A stretch of DNA of 64,000 nucleotides from assembly GCA_026873275.1 (NCBI GenBank), contig JANTUC010000007.1, forward strand, positions 1,550,001-1,614,000. The letters are read 5' to 3'. Within the stretch, counting starts at the first letter, position 1. Every line of letters begins with the position of its first letter. The translations under genes were made by a program, and so were the position numbers. This DNA comes from Pseudopithomyces maydicus (taxonomy: Eukaryota; Ascomycota; Dothideomycetes; Pleosporales; Didymosphaeriaceae). Below are positions 21,450-33,432 of this stretch, in pieces. Under the pieces are notes generated by a model. It had not been told where the DNA came from. It ran no database searches and saw nothing but the letters and a program-made list of their open reading frames with translations.

Positions 21450-24400
21450 ATGGCATCTCCAGCATCTGCCCGGAGTAGGAGCTTTCGGCGTGGGTTGTCT
21501 GAGCGGCTAAATCGTTTTCGTCAGAAACTTCAGCACCCTCCAGGTGATACCTGTACTCCACCGCTTCAAGATCTGGATGTGCAACAAAATGTGGCATCTC
21601 GGTCGGTTTCGCATCTTACTTGGTATCTCTAGCTAAGCAATCAAACAGCGCCGACTTGCAACCCACGTTACAAACAGACGGCCTGTCTGCGGGCTCGACG
21701 GTCACTGGCGTGGATGGGGCTCAGATTCGAACAGATCGGAGCAGTCTCCACCCGGATCATCTCTTGCACTCTATCGATCGGTCGACCCTCGAAACCAACA
21801 CTGGAGATTCGATTGTCTCCTCTGATCTTTGGAGCGCAGCGTATCGTGAAGCCGTCGAAAGCCTCGGAAAAGACATTGATGTAGCTATATTCGTAGGTAG
21901 CAGTGCTGCGCAGCTGTTTGTGGAGCTTGAAAGCATAGAAAAAGGAACAACTCAGAAGTCGGCTTTCCTGCGTGGTGTGGCGTATCTACGCTCTATACAA
22001 GTGCCGCTCGAAAGATTTAAGCTCGCATTAGACTTAGCATCTCCTCTGAGTAATCTGGATCCGACAGCATCAACTGTCATTGGTGTCGTCAGAAGTGTGA
22101 CAGCAGTAAGTATGCCATTAGACTGTGGTATTACAAGAACAAGTGCAATTAGTCTGACTAAACACAGCTTGCGATAAGCTTTGCAACTGCTGACATTGAG
22201 TTCGCAAGGCAAATTGGCGAGATGTTGCAGCAGATTTCTTATATTGATGATTGCGACACGCTTGGACAGAGAGTAAACAAGACCGATATCCATAAGGTAA
22301 CTCATACGATAATCTTCGACATCTTTCTAATACTGAGTAGGCGCTTGTTAGTGTATACCAAAAAATCTTAGAGTTTTATAGGGTCGCGCACGAAATCCTC
22401 ACACAAAGAGGAAGGAAGTTGGCAATGAAAATGATTCTAGAGACCGACCGTCTACCGAACATCGTCAAAGATTTCCTGGGATATGCCGATACTCTCCGAA
22501 AACTTATCGAAAAATCGACATGGGAAATTGTTGAGGATATCAAGTCTATGCTTTACGACCGTGAAAGTAAGCTGTCGCTGACCTACGCATGGTAAATATT
22601 TGCTCATGCGATTCTAGTTGCTAAGTGGCTTGAAAGTAGTAGAATGAATGAGCAGGTTCGATATCATAATCGTCTGAAAGAGCTTCGAAGCGATGAGGCC
22701 TGCAAATTCCTACTCACACACCCTGGCTTCACCCAATGGTATAACGCCCCTGACTCTCAACAACTAGTAATTCTTGGCGAAATGGGTTGTGGGAAAACGG
22801 TTGCTATGACATTCCTTGTGGATGAGTTAAATCAAAGAAATGCATGCCAAATACCGAGGCCTAAGGTGTGCTATTACTATTGCCGGGACGACGAAACTGG
22901 TCAGGTTGTCAGTATCCTATCCGGATTGATTCTGGCGCTGCTTGAGCAGCTTTCTGGCCTGAAGAAGACATTCTATGAATGGTACAAAGAAAATCAAGCA
23001 TCTGGAACCCTCGAGCCGGCGACGAGTGCAACGAAGTTAGGAGAATTCATGGAACTAATCCTAGCAACGTTCGATCGTATGCTCTTCGTCGTTATCGATG
23101 GCCTAGATGAGTGCGATAGAGCATCACGAAGAACACTTTTGCGAATATTGGAAAACTTGCTAAAGAAAACTCCGCGGCTCAAAATTCTTCTTTGTTCGCG
23201 GCCCGAAGAGGAGATTCTTGAGCAGCTGGACAAAACAACCAGAATTACTATGGAGTCCAACGTCGACAGAGATAGTGTCATTGTCCGGCACACTGTCAAA
23301 GAACAACTGTCCTATTTGTCAGAAGATGTCAGAACACTCGTCATTGAGACTTTATCTCGTTTGGCACAGGGAAGCGCTATCTGGACAAAGATGACTGTTG
23401 AGCTGATTGAAGTCCGTAAGATCAAAGCGCTTGCGCCGATGCGACTTTTCCTAGAGGACATGTCTTTACCAGGGCAGCTCTCAGACCTTTACACCACCTT
23501 ACTCTCACGAAACTCATCGAATGACCCTGAGAATAAGGAGCTTGCAGCCGTGGCCTTGAAACTTCTCGCTGCCGCGTGCAGACCTCTTAGCATCCAGGAG
23601 CTCACCTGGGCTGTGGCATTGGCTGTGGCTCAACACGAGATTAACACTGTGACTGATCTCGCTCAGTTAGTGGATTATCAGAGAGTGATGAGTTTGATCT
23701 ATCCATTTATCACTCGAGTTGATTTCACAGATCTCAAAAAGCGACAGGTCCGACTCGTCCACCAGTCAGTGAAGGAATTCGTTGTACGAGACTGGTCATA
23801 TCCAGAAGGGTCTCATACGTTGACAGCATCTGGCCAATCGATTGCGTCTCGCATCAAGAGCTTAGAAGGCTTCATGCTAGACATCTGCATCCAATATCTT
23901 TTATTGCAAGAAGTCGGCACTGTTCCTCTATTTTCTGAGGAACAAATTGCGATTGACGAGCTCCCTCAGGAAGTTGACTTATTCAGCGATCGAAAGTCCT
24001 TCGAGTACGATGTCAATTGCACATGGGAAGTATGGGAAGAAGACATGATATCTTACGATCCGACTGAGCGTGGCTTCGGTGGGTTTTTCGTTTACGCGTC
24101 CAGCCATTGGCCCAAGCACTTGAGCGCTACCGAGAGTGGATCTCTCCCACGCCTAGCACAGCTAGAGAAATTATGTCAGGCGGGCTCAATGCGACTACAC
24201 AACTGGATGAACCAATACTGTCGCCCTGGCTGCGCGATAAAGGCCAGGTTTGATTTTGACAGTCGATTGTACGATCCACTCGGCATTATTTCGCTTTATG
24301 GCTCAGATGCAATCCTCCGCCACATGCTCCAAAAGTCGGACTTTGACAAAGACAAGTACTTTCCCTCAACAGCTGCGATTGCTGCCGATCAGATATTACA

Positions 24401-25229
24401 GTGGGGTAATCTATCGAAGCTTGAAATACTCTTCCTAGAAGGCAAGCTTCGTCATCAGCTTCGAAATCTTGACTTCTTTCGACTTATCATCAAGAGATGG
24501 TCCGATTTTGGTTCACGCCATGAAAATTGGGCAGATGCTTTTGATCTTGTTGACAACGTGTTGGACGCACTAGTCAATGAACAATGGGGCAATGAGCTTC
24601 TATGCATAGCTGCTCGCGCCGGCTGCCTGCCAATGATCCAGCGTTTGATGAACCGAGCACAACATATGGAAAAGCTGAAGACTGAATTTTGGCGTAATTC
24701 GCGTCCGATTGGTGAGGCTGTTCTGGGAAACCATGTTAGCGCGGTTGAGTGTTTACTAAGGGAGACAGGCTTGGAAGTCGACCTTCTAAGCCTGAACGCT
24801 CGAGGTGAAAATCTGCTGCACATGGCATCAGTACACTGCAACCCAGCAGTTTTTCAACTTCTGATTCCCCACCTATGGAAGGTCATACACCAAGTTGATA
24901 TTCATGGAGAAACGGCCCTTATGCGGGTTATCAGGAGCGGTTTCAACTCTAAAGGTCGGTACGAGGCCGCAAGAATACTACTTTCGCATGTAAAGGCTGA
25001 TTGGACCGCCCACATTGTCAATGGACAACAAGACCCCTTACAGTTAGCTGTGCAGCTTGGAGACACAGAGATGTGCTGTCTTCTGATTTGCGAAGGCAAA
25101 GCAGATGCCATGTCAGTCTTGGAGCTTGATCATGACGGCCAATTGATCGCAAAAAACAAACCTTGGGTGAACGAAGAACTCGTACTGCAACTGCTACGAC
25201 AACATGTTGAACAGAATGTTCGCTCATAG
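21450..25229 (+). CDS. NACHT-ankyrin STAND (NLR-like) receptor, five exons
   Basis: Intron limits 22106-22167, 22297-22340 and 22567-22617 are clear and keep the frame; the first intron ends at 21632 but its donor is 21544 or 21553. The start (MASPASARSRSFRRGL) is typical of such proteins. The N-terminal region is a helical domain of the fungal STAND N-terminal type (Goodbye or DUF7708-like). The last exon (22618-25229) begins with the NTPase: Walker A GEMGCGKT, Walker B LFVVIDGLDECD, sensor LLCSRPEEE. A long helical linker follows, then ankyrin-type repeats from about residue 600 of that exon (LLCIAARAGCLPMIQRLM, GENLLHMASVHCNPAVFQLL, GETALMRVIRSG). Likely an intracellular sensor that oligomerises on ligand binding. 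Intact, and the best-preserved ankyrin NLR of the window. Confidence 0.85.
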
Positions 25230-25419
25230 CGATCTTTGGCGTATCTAATGGAGGCTTCTCCTCTGACTGTGTGGGATACTATCTGTTTCTCGCCCTGCTC
25301 CACATTGGGGGTCAGTGGTATACACAGCGCTTTGGGGTACTGCAAAAAACTACCAGACTTGGTAAGGCAATACTTGTTTAGCACTGACAGGTTTATGACC
25401 TCCTGGTTGCCTCGAGTTT

Positions 25420-25731
25420 CATTGGACTACACCCTCTCTCTTCTTTGTTATCCTAAGAGGACTTATTGGACAGACGATATTTGGTTCCAACTTCTTCTCG
25501 TATAAACCTGATGGAGGCAATGAATGGTCATCTTTCACAGTATCCCATCAGTTCTGGATATATTGGGCCATATCTGTTCCGCTGACTGTTTTAACGCTTG
25601 CTCTGTAGTTCTGGTGGAGCAGTTGGGCTGAGCACTTAAGACTCTCCAGGTCCGGAGCTGATGCCCTCGGTGCTAAACAGATTGCGCCACGGGAACAGGC
25701 ATTGGACATGTACGAAGCAATACGTGAATAG
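25420..25731 (+). pseudogene. CorA-like transmembrane end (relic)
   Basis: One frame contains two hydrophobic segments (FFVILRGLIGQTIFGSNFF and FWIYWAISVPLTVLTLAL) with the spacing and WIYWAI.VPLT pattern of the last two helices of fungal CorA-like membrane proteins. An in-frame TAG at 25606 interrupts what would be LALWFWW (TGG to TAG), after which the frame continues to 25731. No upstream domain is preserved. Confidence 0.4.
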
Positions 25732-26327
25732 TTGGCTTGATGGAGGCACGAAATGAAGCTCTGTTCTAGTAAAGCTGCTTGGCGACCTCTTGGCCGCTAT
25801 TACTCGCTGCCGCCCACTGTCACTGTTACATAATGTCATCCACCGCTGCGCCTTGCTCTTCATCTCTGACGGTTCTCGGCTTGTGCTTCTTTCCTGCACA
25901 CGGGGCCTTTGCATTCGTTCTGAAAAAGGCTAGACCGCGGCGAGCGAGAAGCTAGGCAATACGTAGAAAACGTGCTGATTCATGGTGGGCTGTAACGTAA
26001 GCTACGTAATCGTACCGCGACACCCGCATTTGGACGTCCGATGTGCTGCAAGTACTGACCTCCATGACGGACATGCGATTTGCGCCACGCTCATAAGTCA
26101 AAGGTGGAGCACACAACAGTGTATGAGACGGCCAGCTTTGTGTATTTTTTACATGCATCCGAAAATCCGACTAGAAGAAGAACACGAGTCAGCGCTTCTA
26201 GATTATTGACGAGATCAGACGCGCGTGCGCACCTCGAAGTCGCTGTACGTTGGAAGTATCTCTCGTTTTCGTCAGGACACAGGTGTCCTTCGCCACACAG
26301 GGGGGAGGTCATCCTACAATGCAGGAA
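25732..26327. other. Intergenic
   Basis: No convincing gene; several short overlapping frames on both strands without protein character. Confidence 0.4.
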
Positions 26328-26798
26328 CTAATACAGCAACAGGGATCGAGACATGACAACGCCCACGTACTGTGCGCCTACGCCCAACTCGGCTTCGTGT
26401 GTGACAAAAAACAACGCACTAAGTTGCACAACAGCCAAAGCATAAAATGACCACATACCATATTGTTTCAAAAGCTCGCGTAGTTTTGCGATGAACCCTG
26501 GGGTAATAGTGTCTTCGATGCTCGGAACGCTCGCGTCTTTCATACTGTGCTTGAGGCCTAGCCGATCTGTAGACGAGGGGCTCACACCCAAGCTAATGCC
26601 AGCCTGGTACACGGCGTGGTCCATCTCAGCGATTTCGTTCTCAAGCAAACGCAGGCTGACTAGGTGCGTGATTTTGAATCGACGAAATCCATGCAGTGCC
26701 AGGTTGCTGTCCGCAGTGCTAGCTATCCAGCATTTTCGAAAGGCTTCTATGTTGGGTTTGGAGTTTTTTTGTGCAGGATTTATAGTTGGCGTAGCCAT
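26328..26798 (-). CDS. DUF6594-like protein, short
   Basis: The 156-residue frame has the pattern LHGFRRFKITHLVSLRLLENEIAEMD, resembling the conserved 'FRRF..L....LL.lq.eL.eLe' block of DUF6594 membrane proteins of fungi, and a hydrophobic C-terminal stretch (FYALAVVQLSALFF). Full members have three transmembrane helices; here only about one is obvious, so it may be truncated. Assignment from memory of the family pattern. Confidence 0.45.
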   Translation of the reverse strand: MATPTINPAQKNSKPNIEAFRKCWIASTADSNLALHGFRRFKITHLVSLRLLENEIAEMDHAVYQAGISLGVSPSSTDRLGLKHSMKDASVPSIEDTITPGFIAKLRELLKQYGMWSFYALAVVQLSALFFVTHEAELGVGAQYVGVVMSRSLLLY

Positions 26799-27177
26799 AG
26801 TTGGTCTTATCAGCGTTTAACGATAAACGTTATCAGTGGAGGAGTAAGATTCGAAGCTTGCACACGTAACGGAAGGCACGTAAATCAACATATGTTTCTG
26901 AAAACAGCAGTAGGGCTGTGCAGGCAGAGACGATATGTTGGGGATCGACTGAGCGGCTGACTGTTGCCTCATCAGGCTAAGGCGGGTAGAGAGGCTGGTG
27001 CAGAAATTAGGAAATAACAGCACGAGCCAATCTCTAGCAAGGGGGTTGATAGACAAATAGATGACAGCGCGGGAACTAAGCGAGAAGACCATAAGATTGA
27101 GTACGCTTGCCCCACAGATGTGGAAGGCTGCACGAGTGTTGAGCAGTAAGACGGTATCGACCAGGCCAAACGCCTAG

Positions 27178-27234
27178 TTGAAAGATTGGGGGGATTACAC
27201 AGTAGCCTTCCCCGACACTGCTTACCTCACCAAG

Positions 27235-27265
<31 letters not shown>

Positions 27266-28719
27266 ACGAGGCCGAGGAAGCGCCGCCACCCGCACGCACT
27301 CGCCCGCGCGTGGATAGACGCGAGACCCCGCTTGCCCAGCTCGATGCGCACATCTATACAGAAGGCGGCCGACGGCTTGCCATCTATGGTCTTAGCGGGT
27401 GCGGAAAGACCGCGCTCGCTCTCGAGGCCGCGTACCCGACGAGGGAGCAGCAACCTGCGCGCGCCGTCTTGTGGGTGCCCGCAGTCAGCCGCGAGATCGG
27501 AGAGCGTCTGTGTATTCCAGGCATTACCGACGACAACGCTGATGTTAAGCGGCTCGTTAAAGCATGGCTGAGCAACGAGTAATTCGGGCAGTGGCTGATA
27601 ATAGTAGACAACGCCGACAACGACAGCGTGCTCTTTAGTATTCCCAGAGAGACGAGCAACACAGACTGGCTCGTCGACTCGCTTCCACACAGCCACAAGG
27701 GGTCGATCGTGTTTACCACGCGAACGCGAGCATCTGCGATCAGGCTGGCCGAGAGCAATATCGCAGCGCTGGGCGAGTTGGCAAAGGTAGAAGCAGACGA
27801 GGTGCTGAAGACCAGGCTGCTCCAGGAGCATCAGCACCAGCTTCAGAATGGCGGGATCGTCAACGAGCTCCTCGATATGCTCGGCTTCCTCACCCTCGCC
27901 ATCGTTCAGGCAGTAGCCTTCGTGAACACAAACGACGTTGCTCTTGCGGACTACATCGCGGACTACCGGAACAGTGAGAAGGATGCGATGGCTCTTCTTA
28001 GCGAAGAGTTCGAGGACCAAGGCCGGCATCGGGACACGACGAATCCCGTGGCCACGACGTGGTACATCTCGTTTAAGCAGATCCAGAAGGAGAACGGTCT
28101 GGCGGTCGACCACCTGTCGCTCATGGCGTGCACAGCCAACACTGACACACCGGCGTCAATGCTGCTTCCATGAGGGTCCAGAACAGAGCAGATGAGGGTC
28201 ATCGGAACGTTGAAAGCGTATGCTCTTGTCACCGAACGGCAAAGCTAGGGAAACGGACTAGCAGCGGAAACGGGAAATTAAGGAAAAGCATTCGGTGTCC
28301 ACCCTGTTGTACATCTATCGATGCGGGGATAGCTAAAGAAGAATAACCAGTGGATTGGGTGGGCAGGAAAGACCCTGCAGAGACTAGTGGAGATTGTGCC
28401 GTATGGCGATCACGAGAGCAGAGAGATGTGGACGATATACCTACCACATGCTATGTACGTTGCAGACTGGTCGGAGCTGTATGAGGAAGAGGCTAAGATG
28501 TTGCTGCTGGACCGGATAGGGCGCTGTGAGCAAACGTTGGGACGATTCTCGGCCGCCGAGTTCGTTCACAGGAAGCTACTTGAACTGCGGAGGGAGATGT
28601 TAGGAGAGAAGCACCTGGAGACGCTGACGAACATGAGCAATCTAGGAATGGCACTGAGCCACCAGGAGAAGTACGCGGAGGCGGAGGAAATGCGTCATAG
28701 GGTGTATGTGTTACGGTAG
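27178..28719 (+). pseudogene. NB-ARC-TPR receptor, dead by five nonsense codons
   Basis: One reading frame runs the whole length with only stop codons breaking it: TAA 27580, TGA 28171, TAG 28246, TAA 28279, TAG 28330, then TAG 28717. No frameshift is needed. Visible in order: P-loop IYGLSGCGKTALA, IIVDNAD (kinase 2), GSIVFTTRTR (kinase 3), LGFLTLAIVQAVAFV (GLPLA-like), the winged-helix region with TWYISFKQIQ, a VHPVVHL block, and the start of TPRs (LETLTNMSNLGMAL). The TPR array is lost after 28719. Two stops sit where family members have Trp or Gln, so G:C to A:T changes explain them. The GC-rich sequence is otherwise well preserved, so inactivation looks recent. Confidence 0.8.
27233..27264. 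repeat. GCAG tetranucleotide repeat (8 units)
   Basis: Eight tandem GCAG units lie inside the 5' part of the NB-ARC-TPR pseudogene and read as AGRQ repeats. Confidence 0.9.
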
Positions 28720-28739
28720 AGAGAGGCATTCAGAGAAGT

Positions 28740-29533
28740 TTTATTCACCACGCTTTAGCAACCTGCATAGCATATAGTAGGCAGGAAAATGATTCCGAAT
28801 AGCGGAGATGCCTTGGTGATAGTAGTCTAAAAACATGCAACATTTCTGTACATGCGTCTTCAGAATAATTGAAAATCAAAGAAAGAAAAAACAAATACAG
28901 AAAAGGACACTAGAGATGTCGTTTCAACTGCGAGGGGCACTCGATTTATACAGGGCTGATCTGCCGATCGGTACTTCTAAGAGAAGCGACAGCCGAACTC
29001 GGCTAATACGTGATAACCTATAGATCAAACCTTACGCTTATTGCGTAACGTATCTGTGATGACTACTTACTGTGGCTGTGTAGATGGATGCGCGACGCCG
29101 CTGCCAAGCACTCCGGAAAATCAGAGCTCCCGACTTTGGATTGGGAGCAGGGCTGCGTTCCTAACCAACGGCCGCTCGCCCAGCTTTAGGCCCAGCTTTG
29201 ATTAATTAGAGTCACAGGCTGGCATGAAGCCGTGGCGCAAGTACGTAAAGGATGAGCAAATGCTCCAATATGATCCCTTAGGAACACAGTAATTATACAG
29301 GCATTCCCTTGTATTAATAACTGTAAATCGTTCATATTAGTAACTATTGCTCGTTAGCGAAACTAATCGTAGGTTGTAGGCCGTTCCTTGACTAGATCTC
29401 AAAGCTAGGCATTAATAACCACAGCAGAACATACTAGAAGTCGTTGCCACGCCTACTGTAGCTATAAAAGGCGGCAGCCCGCAACGGTGGTGGGTGGGGA
29501 GGGGGCTGAACTAAAGAAACGAACAACGAAATA
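28740..29533. repeat. Intergenic with dispersed repeat R1, copy 2
   Basis: At 28905-29110 the sequence GGGGCACTCGATTTATACAGGGCTGATCTGCCGATCGGTACTTCTAAGAGAAG... matches the 3' half of R1 (17320-17500 and, inverted, 37220-37050). The remaining 0.5 kb is AT-rich with no gene. Confidence 0.65.
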
Positions 29534-32500
29534 TCACCAAGCGAACTCCATCACCATCACTCTTCCAGAGACGTACCCAAACCCGACAAGACCCCCATGA
29601 ACAGCAACGTGGTGTGGACGATAGTCAGGAGGAAGCCAGAAGATCCGCTCGGTATGTCGGCACACCCATTGGTCCTGGATAAAAATAGAGAGGGGAAGAG
29701 GTAGACGGTTCGCAGATGGATTAGAGGGAAGAAGCTCTGCTGGTATGGGCAAAGACCCACGGCCTGCCTGGAGAAGCGTACCGTCCTCGGAGAAGGATAG
29801 GGCGTAGACAACAGCGGCGGTGGAGAACGTCTGGCGCAGCGCCCCCGTCCTGGCCTCCCACAGCTTGACCGTCATGTCGTACGAGGCCGAGGCCAGCGTC
29901 GTGCCGTCCGGCGAGAAGGCCACCGCCGTGACGTCGTTCCCATGGCCCTCGAGCGTCTGCCGCAGCGCCCCCGTCCTGGCCTCCCACAGCTTGACCGTCA
30001 TATCGTCCGAGGCCGAGGCCAGCGTCGTGCCGTCCGGCGAGAAGGCCACCGCCGTGACGTCGTTCCCATGGCCCTCGAGCGTCTGCCGCAGCGCCCCCGT
30101 CCTGGCCTCCCACAGCTTGACCGTCATATCGTCCGAGGCCGAGGCCAGCGTCGTGCCGTCCGGCGAGAAGGCCACCGCCGTGACCCAGCTCCCATGGCCC
30201 TCGAGCGTCTGCCGCAGCGCCCCCGTCCTGGCCTCCCACAGCTTGACCGTCTTGTCGTACGAGGCCGAGGCCAGCGTCGTGCCGTCCGGCGAGAAGGCCA
30301 CCGCCGTGACGTCGTTCCCATGGCCCTCGAGCGTCTGCCGCAGCGCCCCCGTCCTGGCCTCCCACAGCTTGACCGTCCCGTCGTACGAGGCCGAGGCCAG
30401 CGTCGTGCCGTCCGGCGAGAAGGCCACCGCCGTGACCCTCCTCCCATGGCCCTCGAGCGTCTGCCGCAGCGCCCCCGTCCTGGCCTCCCACAGCTTGACC
30501 GTCCCGTCGTCCGAGGCCGAGGCCAGCGTCGTGCCGTCCGGCGAGAAGGCCACCGCCGTGACGCAGCTCCCATGGCCCTCGAGCGTCTGCCGCAGCGCCC
30601 CCGTCCTGGCCTCCCACAGCTTGACCGTCTTGTCGTACGAGGCCGAGGCCAGCGTCGTGCCGTCCGGCGAGAAGGCCACCGCCGTGACGCAGCTCCCATG
30701 GCCCTCGAGCGTCTGCCGCAGCGCCCCCGTCCTGGCCTCCCACAGCTTGACCGTCCCGTCGTCCGAGGCCGAGGCCAGCGTCGTGCCGTCCGGCGAGAAG
30801 GCCACCGCCGTGACCCTCCTCCCATGGCCCTCGAGCGTCTGCCGCAGCGCCCCCGTCCTGGCCTCCCACAGCTTGACCGTCCCGTCGTCCGAGGCCGAGG
30901 CCAGCGTCGTGCCGTCCGGCGAGAAGGCCACCGCCGTGACCCAGCTCCCATGGCCCTCGAGCGTCTGCCGCAGCGCCCCCGTCCTGGCCTCCCACAGCTT
31001 GACCGTCTTGTCGTACGAGGCCGAGGCCAGCGTCGTGCCGTCCGGCGAGAAGGCCACCGCCGTGACCAAGCTCCCATGGCCCTCGAGCGTCTGCCGCAGC
31101 GCCCCCGTCCTGGCCTCCCACAGCTTGACCGTCTTGTCGTACGAGGCCGAGGCCAGCGTCGTGCCGTCCGGCGAGAAGGCCACCGCGTTGACGTAGCTCC
31201 CATGGCCCTCGAGCGTCTGCCGCAGCGCCCCCGTCCTGGCCTCCCACAGCTTGACCGTCCCGTCGTCCGAGGCCGAGGCCAGCGTCGTGCCGTCCGGCGA
31301 GAAGGCCACCGCGTTGACGTAGCTCCCATGGCCCTCGAGCGTCTGCCGCAGCGCGTTCCATTCCTCCTCGACTCTTGGCAGTCTTCGAATCCATCGAGGT
31401 ATGCTGCCTTGGAACGCCTTCTTCACTATGCTCGACGTCGGTGCGAACACGAGCCCGCTATATGTCTGCAGGGGCGCTTGCTCAATCGCTGCCCGGTAGT
31501 AGAGAACGAACCGCTTCGCGTCGTGGAGTAAGGCCGAAAGAGAAGGACCGTCACTAGACTAACCGAACTGTTAGCGCATCACCGTGTTGTGTGTTGGAGG
31601 TATACGAACGGAGACAAGTGACTCCAAAGATGCGATGGCATGCACTCCTTCAGACACTTTCCCCATCCACCCGAGCGCCTCTAGCCAGTGGAGGAGATGC
31701 CCCTGCAAGAACCCGTGCACTTGGTCGCTGTCCCGTAGCTGGGCCCTACTCTTCTCAACGTGCTGGACCCAGTACAGGCATGAATACTGCAGCTCGGGAG
31801 GAAGGCTTCGCTCTACTCGGTGTCTCTCTATCTCAGTTACAAGCATGCCAGGAGCACTTACGCCGCAGATGTCCTGCTTAAGAGCGCTCGACATTAGCTG
31901 TATGCAATGGCCTGCTAACGCTGCATGCGCCTGCTTCTCGTCGACCCAGAAAGCATCGCCGCATCGGTCTTGGTTGAGCAGGAAGTCGCGGAACGACGGA
32001 TGATGGAGGCGAAGCGGTCGGCTGTGATCCTCTGGGATGTTGAAGATGGAATGCAGCTCATACAGTGTTCGATGAACACTCTCTACAGGTATCTGGAGCA
32101 ACTTGGCCAGCGAAGATGTGGAAAGCGGTGATAGCAGGAGTACAATCACCCCTAGAGTCTCTCTGATCAGGCTGTACCACTTCTTCTTTTCTTGCTTTCT
32201 GTACTTTGAAAGAGGGCTTTGGAGGACGGTAAGGTACATCTTATTCAATCGCTTTTCAGGCAAGACCGCAGGCGGGTCATCCGTGCTATAGTCCTCAACA
32301 GACGATCCGTCTGTAGATGAGTCTTCTGTAGAGTACCCGACTCTGAGAATGGCCTGTAGCCGCTCATTGACAAACTGGCCGCCTTGTTGGATGAACCGAC
32401 AAGCAGTTGCCGCCCAGATGAAGAGACCGCTTGCGCTCTGGCATAGCTGCTTGATGACCTCCTTACCTGGCCAGTCTGCAGCTTGGTAGCATTCTTGCGC

Positions 32501-33432
32501 AATAAGACCGAAGTTGTACTCCAAGAAGATAGAAATGTCATGATCGACGACCGACGGCGATATGTTGTGCAGCACATAGTCCTGGTGCTCCGCATCCGCG
32601 ATCTGGTAGAACCCGTGGCGGATCGGCACTTCTGGCCTGCTTGTGAGGAACACCCGCAGCCGGACACCCGTGAGTGATCGAGCCTCGGCCAGCAGCTGCA
32701 CGATGATGCGGATGTTGTTGTCGTTATCGCACTCGTCGAGCGCATCGACCACTAGAACATACGAGGGCAGTCCCGCTAGCAATGACAGTGGACGGACAAC
32801 GAGGTGCTGCCACTGGTCGCCCAGGGACTGGCTGGCTATGTCGCGGCGGCTTGCGATTGCTTCGCAGATGTGCTGCCGACATGCTGGCACGTTGTGCGCA
32901 AGCTGCACCGCGATGCTCGTCACAAACTTGCCTGCGTGGCTGACATCGCCGCCACCGCGCGAGAAGAAGAAGCTGGCTGCCAGACGCTTCTCGTTGTAGT
33001 AGCTGCGCGCCACCGTCCGCGAGATCGTTGACTTGCCCGTCCCCGCCAGTCCGCTCAGCCAGAAGATGCAGCGCTGGTCTTGCCCATCCGCCCAGCTGTG
33101 TATGACTTTCAAGAGGTCGATGCGCGTGTCGGGCAGACACTTGGGCTCGTGCTGCTTGCTGTATGCGTTGAAGGGCGCGTCTTCAGCATGTGGCAGACGA
33201 CTGAGCGGGTCCTCGAGCCCTAAGTGTTTGTCTGCTTAGTGTCTTGCCCCCGCATCCCTGGGTTGCCGGGCCTGAACTCACCGACGTGGTAGGTGTCGCT
33301 GTGGTAGGTGTCGCTGTGGTAGGTGTCGCCTAGATGGGCCCTAGCATTGTCGCTGACGCGGACGTGCTCGTAGCGGTGCCCTGGCGCACGCTCGCCGTTC
33401 CTCCCGCTGGCTAGCTCGTCAAGGTAGGCCAT
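29534..33432 (-). CDS. NACHT-WD40 (NWD) STAND receptor
   Basis: Exon 33432-33282, a 50-nt intron (donor GTGAGT, acceptor AAGCAG), then exon 33231-31610. The third exon (31558-29534) is in the same frame; the two stops between them (31573-31571 and 31561-31559) are removed by a 51-nt GTTCGT...GTTAG intron with branch GCTAAC, matching the intron position in the paralog at 44.2 kb. The product would be 1265 aa. The N-terminus has no effector domain, only about 50 residues containing VSDNARAHLGDTYH with a triplicated SDTYH. NACHT follows: Walker A LSGLAGTGKST near residue 112, Walker B VLVVDALDECD. Then come the helical region, twelve near-identical 42-residue WD40 repeats, one divergent repeat and a C-terminal cap shared with the paralog. 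Role: incompatibility or immune-type sensing by the WD propeller. If the third intron is not used, the gene is split. Confidence 0.8.
29834..31345 (-). repeat. Twelve 126-bp WD40-coding tandem repeats
   Basis: Twelve units in exact 126-bp register, differing almost only at codons for five residues per unit. The period is a multiple of three and GC-rich, so frames on both strands stay open for 400-560 codons; these antisense frames are artefacts. Confidence 0.95.
33286..33330 (-). repeat. Three 15-bp repeats in the NWD N-terminus
   Basis: GTGGTAGGTGTCGCT/C occurs three times in tandem (plus strand) and encodes the triplicated D-T-Y-H-(S/V) segment in exon 1 of the NACHT-WD40 gene. Confidence 0.9.

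Noticed and set aside
29834..31345. CRISPR-like array of regular repeats
   Set aside because: The units are contiguous WD40 codons without spacers; eukaryotic sequence.
29721..31531. Four more frames of 400-560 codons over the WD40 array, on both strands
   Set aside because: They follow from a 126-bp GC-rich repeat whose period is divisible by three; only the minus-strand WD40 frame has domain sense and joins the NACHT exon.
31584..33239. Plus-strand and alternate minus frames across the NACHT exon
   Set aside because: Shadows of the NACHT frame, which alone has Walker motifs.
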